From: Campylobacterales bacterium
GTDB lineage: Bacteria > Campylobacterota > Campylobacteria > Campylobacterales > Sulfurimonadaceae
Length of the DNA stretch: 38,792 nt
Assembly: GCA_026390075.1 (NCBI GenBank)
Contig: JAPLGP010000051.1
Span: 1-38,792, forward strand
Direction: 5' to 3'
The notes beneath the pieces were generated by a model, which was not told the origin of the DNA, did no database searches, and saw nothing but the letters and a program-made list of their open reading frames with translations. The position numbers and the translations under genes are program-made. Positions 35,250 through 38,792 of the stretch are shown one piece after another (within the stretch, counting starts at the first letter, position 1; every line of letters begins with the position of its first letter).

Positions 35250-37001
35250 TCTCAAATCTATACTTATCTGCCACTCGCTAGCACATTTTTTGTATCCAAC
35301 TATCTCTATATTTGGAGCATGAGAAAGATTTTCTTGCATACGAAGCATCTGCTCTTTTGCTTTTAATCCATTTTTATCTGCAAATAAAATACGACAAAGT
35401 TTTTTATAGGGTGGATATAACTCTTTACGATACTCCATCTCATCTATTAAAAATGCTTCATAATTTGCAACAAACGCACTAAAAAATTCCTCATTGAAAC
35501 TCTGCACAATCACCTTTGCATTTTTCGCCCTTCCACTGCGTCCTGCTACTTGTATGAGGGATGAAAGTGCTTTTTCACGAGAGCGATAATCACTCATGTT
35601 GAGCATATTATCCATACCCAAAACCACAGCCAAAGTGACACCGTGATAATCATGTCCTTTACTGAGCATCTGCGTTCCTACAAGTATGTCGATTTCAGAG
35701 TTATTAAATCGTTGCAGGGCTTTTTTTAATTTATTGGCAGTTGTGATAATATCTCTGTCAAATTGCTCAGTAGTGGCATGTGGAAATATTTCACTTATAT
35801 TTTTTACAGCCTCAGCAGTTCCAAGTCTCGTACTTGTCAAATGAGAACTTCCACATGCCGAACACACTTGAGGAATGGCTTGAGTAAAGTTGCAGTAGTG
35901 ACACTTCAAAGCATGTGCTTTTTGATGGATACTCATCCCAATACTACAAAAAACGCACTCGTAAGTGTGTCCGCAATCGCCACAAATAAGATACTTAAAA
36001 TTTGCACGCGTTGGAAGAAAAACTATAGATTGCTCTTTTGCTTCAAGCGTATTTTTAAGATTTTGAAATATCAATGGCGATAAACTCTCAACCGATCGCT
36101 CATAAATAAACTCTTTATCTGAACTAAAGTGACCGCCTTTAAGTCTGGCATGTGGAAACTTCACATAAGAGCTTAAAGAGGGTGTAGCACTTCCCAAAAC
36201 TACGGGAATATTATGAATTTTTCCCATATAAATTGCCAAATCTCTTGCGTTATATCGTGGTCTTGAAGAGGATTTATAACTATCATCATGCTCTTCATCT
36301 ACTACAATAATTCCTAAATCTTTTATAGGCAAAAACAGTGCCGAGCGAGGTCCAGCGATGATATAAGCGCTTCCATCGTAAATCTTTGTGAGTGCTTTTT
36401 TCTTTTGAAGAGGCGTGAGTTTTGAATGCCACATGACAACTTTATCGCCAAAATGTTCTTCAAGTCTTTTACTCATTTGTGGCGTCAAGGAAATCTCTGG
36501 CATCAAAAATATACTTCTTTTTCCAGCAGACATTATCTGCTCAAAATACTTCATATAAATTTCTGTTTTTCCGCTTCCTGTATCGCCAAAGAGAAGTGAA
36601 GTTTTGTGTTGTTGTAAAAATAAAAGGGCTTCATTTTGTTTTTGCGAGAGAGTAATCGAACTCACAAAGGATGTTTTTTCTTCACTTATAATTTCAGGCA
36701 AAGCAAAAGTATCACTTCCAAATGCGACCATCAAACCAAGCGCTTCACCCAAAGATGAAAAATAGTAAGTAGCTATAAATCGAGCCAACTCGATTTGTTT
36801 TGCACTATAAAAAAATTCACTCACACTCAAAATTTCACTCGTTTTAAACGCGGGTTCTTGGCATGTGGAAATCACTACTGCTTTATAGTTTTTGCCTCGA
36901 ACGACTATTTCTACAACGCACCCTTCTTCTAAAAGCGAATTGAAATGATAAGTAAGGAACGATAAAGGAGAGGAGAGGATTGCTACTTCATAAAAATACA
37001 A
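35217..37001 (-). CDS. priA: Primosomal protein N' (PriA helicase), frameshifted near the end
   Basis: PriA restarts replication forks by reloading DnaB. The 594-residue frame has the N-terminal DNA-binding domain, helicase motif I LLFGDTGSGKTEIY, motif II VVDEEHDDSYK, the zinc-binding insertion CGDCGHTYECVFC...CHYCNFTQ...CSACG, and the helicase C-terminal lobe with GTQMLSKGHDY and QVAGRSGRAKN. The last ~25 residues are in another frame, so the true gene runs to 35149 unless the shift is a sequencing error. The start is TTG at 37001, with only a weak ribosome site. The HEPN gene ends nine bases upstream. The gene holds five GGCATGTGGA motif copies (35196 in the shifted tail, 35774, 35849, 36146, 36859), the highest density in the window. 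Confidence 0.92.
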   Translation of the reverse strand: MYFYEVAILSSPLSFLTYHFNSLLEEGCVVEIVVRGKNYKAVVISTCQEPAFKTSEILSVSEFFYSAKQIELARFIATYYFSSLGEALGLMVAFGSDTFALPEIISEEKTSFVSSITLSQKQNEALLFLQQHKTSLLFGDTGSGKTEIYMKYFEQIMSAGKRSIFLMPEISLTPQMSKRLEEHFGDKVVMWHSKLTPLQKKKALTKIYDGSAYIIAGPRSALFLPIKDLGIIVVDEEHDDSYKSSSRPRYNARDLAIYMGKIHNIPVVLGSATPSLSSYVKFPHARLKGGHFSSDKEFIYERSVESLSPLIFQNLKNTLEAKEQSIVFLPTRANFKYLICGDCGHTYECVFCSIGMSIHQKAHALKCHYCNFTQAIPQVCSACGSSHLTSTRLGTAEAVKNISEIFPHATTEQFDRDIITTANKLKKALQRFNNSEIDILVGTQMLSKGHDYHGVTLAVVLGMDNMLNMSDYRSREKALSSLIQVAGRSGRAKNAKVIVQSFNEEFFSAFVANYEAFLIDEMEYRKELYPPYKKLCRILFADKNGLKAKEQMLRMQENLSHAPNIEIVGYKKCASEWQISIDLRFYSEAIKVRI

Positions 37002-37010
37002 GGCAATTCT

Positions 37011-37364
37011 CTATATGGAAAGTTCATCATTAGCAGTTGAAATTTTAGCTTTTAATTTTGGTAAATAACTTCTTAGTATATTTTCTATGAATCCAAAATC
37101 AATGCCTTCATAATCATGAACTATGTAGTTTCTAGTGTAATATGCTCCACTTTTATCTTCAACTAAATCATATTTTTCAACTATGTCATCATCTAATTTC
37201 TTCAAACTTTCACCAATTTGAGAAAGCCCCATTAAGACAGCCATCTGACCTTCAAAATCTTCTAAAGTTGCTACAATTCCCTTATGTCTTTTCACTATTT
37301 TTTCTATGTTATCACACATTTCAAGAATAAAATCTAATTTCGCTTTAGATGATTTCTTAGACAT
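37011..37364 (-). CDS. HEPN-family toxin (HepT/DUF86), second module
   Basis: A 117-residue HEPN protein with complete RX4HXY motif: R78, H83, Y85 (RNYIVHDY), and the typical upstream helix LSQIGESLKKL. It forms a toxin-antitoxin pair with the MNT gene before it, overlapping by eight bases exactly as in the first module. It ends nine bases before priA. Sequence differs clearly from the HEPN protein at 28447, so the two modules are not a recent duplication. AT-rich and without the GGCATGTGGA motif. Confidence 0.87.
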   Translation of the reverse strand: MSKKSSKAKLDFILEMCDNIEKIVKRHKGIVATLEDFEGQMAVLMGLSQIGESLKKLDDDIVEKYDLVEDKSGAYYTRNYIVHDYEGIDFGFIENILRSYLPKLKAKISTANDELSI

Positions 37365-37668
37365 ATATTACTTCACCAAGTATATATTTTTTTGCTGTTT
37401 TTGAAAGATTATTTTTTGGAGCTAAATCAATTTTTTTATTCAATATTTGACTTATATAGTTTTTTATTTCATCTAACTTTTTAAAACCTGCAAAACCTAT
37501 GTTAGCATCATAAAATTTATTATCAAGATGGTATAAAATATCAACATCACTTTCGTTAGTATTTTCACCCCTTGCATAAGAACCAAAAATCCCATCAATA
37601 ATAAAACCATCCTCTTGCAATTTTAGTTTTAAAGATTTGACTTTGTTATAAATATTAGTTTCTATCAT
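37357..37668 (-). CDS. MNT-family nucleotidyltransferase antitoxin, second module
   Basis: A 103-residue minimal nucleotidyltransferase with G29-S30, ten residues, then D41 and D43 (GSYARGENTNESDVDILY). It is the expected AMPylating antitoxin for the HEPN toxin encoded next. I use ATG 37668, preceded at seven bases by AGGA; a TTG directly before it would add one residue. The gene lies between a pilin-like gene and the toxin gene on the same strand. Confidence 0.87.
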   Translation of the reverse strand: MIETNIYNKVKSLKLKLQEDGFIIDGIFGSYARGENTNESDVDILYHLDNKFYDANIGFAGFKKLDEIKNYISQILNKKIDLAPKNNLSKTAKKYILGEVIYV

Positions 37669-37699
37669 CAATCAGTCCTACTTCTTAGTGTGTAAAATT

Positions 37700-38152
37700 T
37701 TAGTTTATTAAAGTTTGACACATTGTACCTGTTGTGCCATTTGCGGTGTCGCAAGTAAACATGCCTGTACTACTATCATAAGTAAAGGGAACAGCTGTTG
37801 TTTGAATTGTAAAAGTGTAGTGCAATCCATCTGCATTTGTACTTTGCCAATGTCCAGAACCTGTTCCTGCTGCTATACCATACATAAGAAGAGTGTGTGT
37901 TGAGTCATTTCCATCAAAAAGAGTTGTATTACTTAACTTTGTAATCCAGCCACTTTGACCTTGTATAAGTCTGCCTTGTCTCTCAGTAATAATTGCCGAA
38001 CGGATAGACGCGATATCTGCACGCCCTTTTGTTATTTCAGCATCTGTACGCGTAGCCGCCATCTTAGGAACTGCAATAGCTGCCAAAATCCCCAATATAA
38101 CGATAACAAAAATCATCTCTATCATAGTGAATGCATTTTTATTTTTTTTCAT
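37700..38152 (-). CDS. Type IV pilin-like (pseudopilin) protein A
   Basis: A 150-residue prepilin with the class III signal MKKNKNAF followed by TMIEMIFVIVILGILAAIAVPK, the hydrophobic helix that packs in the pilus core. The peptidase site is Ala-Phe rather than the usual Gly-Phe; the +5 Glu is kept. The C-terminal head has a Cys pair (FTCDTANGTTGTMC). I start at ATG 38152, with GGGAG seven bases upstream; an in-frame ATG at 38188 would add 12 unlikely residues. It may belong to a type II secretion or competence pseudopilus, and comEC is in the same window. Confidence 0.85.
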   Translation of the reverse strand: MKKNKNAFTMIEMIFVIVILGILAAIAVPKMAATRTDAEITKGRADIASIRSAIITERQGRLIQGQSGWITKLSNTTLFDGNDSTHTLLMYGIAAGTGSGHWQSTNADGLHYTFTIQTTAVPFTYDSSTGMFTCDTANGTTGTMCQTLIN

Positions 38153-38252
38153 GTGATTACTCCCATTTTGTTTGGTTAATGGTAACATGATTTTAATTAT
38201 AGTAAGTTTGAAGTTTATGAAAGTTTTGGAAGAAGATGTGTTTATGTAAGCA

Positions 38253-38273
38253 TTCCCATGAAGACCATGGGAA
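38253..38273. repeat. Hairpin after pilin-like gene B
   Basis: TTCCCATG/CATGGGAA form an 8-bp stem with a 5-nt loop, nine bases past the stop of the gene ending at 38282. It resembles common intergenic REP-type hairpins and may end or stabilise the mRNA. No T tract follows on the minus strand. Confidence 0.5.
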
Positions 38274-38281
38274 CGAGAAAA

Positions 38282-38695
38282 TTAACGAACTACAGCTGAT
38301 CCACCAACAGTGATTGCTCCAGGTTTATAATTAGCACTAACTAAAGCACATTCTGCAATTGCTAAATTAGCTCCTGCACTAACAGTAACTGTTGTAGCAT
38401 TTGTTTCAGCTATATTAGCACATATATTAGTACCGACTTTAATATCTATTCCTGTACCATTTTGTACAATACCAGCTGATGCAGTAGTTGTATTAATTAA
38501 GTTTGCGGGGATGTTACCTTGTGCGATTGCATAAGCCTGAACATCTCTAATTGCAATGTTATAATCTGCTAAAGCTTTTGTTGCAGATGCATCCGTACGC
38601 GTCGCAGCCAATTTTGGAACCGCAACAGCAGCCAAAATACCTAAAATAACGATAACAAAGATCAATTCGATCATAGTAAAACCAGCTCTTTTCAT
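38282..38695 (-). CDS. Type IV pilin-like (pseudopilin) protein B
   Basis: A 137-residue prepilin with a short leader MKRAG, cleavage between Gly and Phe, and the core helix FTMIELIFVIVILGILAAVAVPK with the conserved +5 Glu. The first ~35 mature residues, including AATRTDA, are almost the same as in the gene at 37700, while the heads differ, so the two arose by duplication with head divergence. The head is rich in Ala, Thr and Asn with a Cys pair (NICANIAE and AECALVS). AAGGAG precedes the ATG at good spacing. Role as for its neighbour: pseudopilus of secretion or DNA uptake. Confidence 0.88.
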   Translation of the reverse strand: MKRAGFTMIELIFVIVILGILAAVAVPKLAATRTDASATKALADYNIAIRDVQAYAIAQGNIPANLINTTTASAGIVQNGTGIDIKVGTNICANIAETNATTVTVSAGANLAIAECALVSANYKPGAITVGGSAVVR

Positions 38696-38792
38696 AAGAA
38701 CTCCTTAAAAGTCAAAATTTTTGGACTACTTGAGTAACCTTGAGGGGCATTATCTGATATGTATGATAAAACCCTGCTTAATATTTTACTCA

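Noticed and set aside
2916-36870. The GGCATGTGGA motif as a Chi, KOPS or similar polar chromosome signal
   Set aside because: Both orientations occur (16 and 9) with no fixed polarity, copies often pair as inverted repeats, and the element is longer and more strictly kept (10-12 bp) than such octamers. Not excluded genome-wide.

Overview
The window looks like chromosome of a Campylobacterota (epsilonproteobacterial) species, most likely Sulfurimonas or a close relative. Supporting signs are low GC, an atpE gene standing alone beside pnp, the neighbourhoods purD-RDD-lptD-pnp, fliW/bamD-lon and glcD/PgbA-like/Csd3-like M23 peptidase (the last as around HP0506-HP0509 in Helicobacter), a short ComEC, and a NIT-domain hybrid kinase. 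The genus is inferred; there is no rRNA here.

Layout. 1-2300 is a very AT-rich accessory segment: a Shedu/DUF4263-type nuclease gene that seems to have lost its N-terminal part, coupled to a DUF1643 gene. It abuts tRNA-Leu(GAG), next to which lies a 38-nt copy of the 5' half of a tRNA-Leu. 2300-11800 is a minus-strand housekeeping block: atpE (broken by an internal deletion), pnp, lptD, an RDD membrane protein, purD, a 6S RNA with its own promoter, hemD and guaA. 11989-17169 holds a CPA2-type antiporter, nadB with a small LptM-like lipoprotein, and a DUF721-like gene plus uvrC. 17247-23275 is a four-gene signalling operon: PAS protein, Hpt protein, NIT hybrid kinase, CheY-like regulator. 23278-26947 holds lon, bamD and fliW. 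27027-31594 reads ispG, a HEPN/MNT toxin-antitoxin pair, dnaB and comEC. 31608-37001 holds glcD, a PgbA-like protein, a Csd3-like peptidase and priA (frameshifted at its 3' end). 37011-38695 holds a second HEPN/MNT pair and two type IV pilin-like genes.

The outstanding signal is a DNA motif, not a gene. The 10-mer GGCATGTGGA (complement TCCACATGCC), usually within YTGGCATGTGGAWW, occurs 25 times in 38.8 kb, where roughly 0.03-0.07 copies would be expected by chance. It lies on both strands, inside genes in at least six different translations, and as inverted pairs in intergenic gaps after pnp, between guaA and hemD, and after fliW. It is concentrated in priA (5), comEC (3), hemD (3) and nadB (2), and is absent from the AT-rich island and from both HEPN/MNT modules. 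This is how the DNA uptake sequences of Neisseria and Pasteurellaceae behave, so I propose it as a candidate uptake sequence for this lineage; the function is inference.

Other notable points: the first HEPN/MNT pair sits inside a 36-bp direct duplication of the ispG-dnaB junction; both HEPN/MNT pairs lie directly upstream of a primosomal helicase gene (dnaB, priA); and the signalling operon carries one Hpt-like and one receiver-like domain that have lost key residues.
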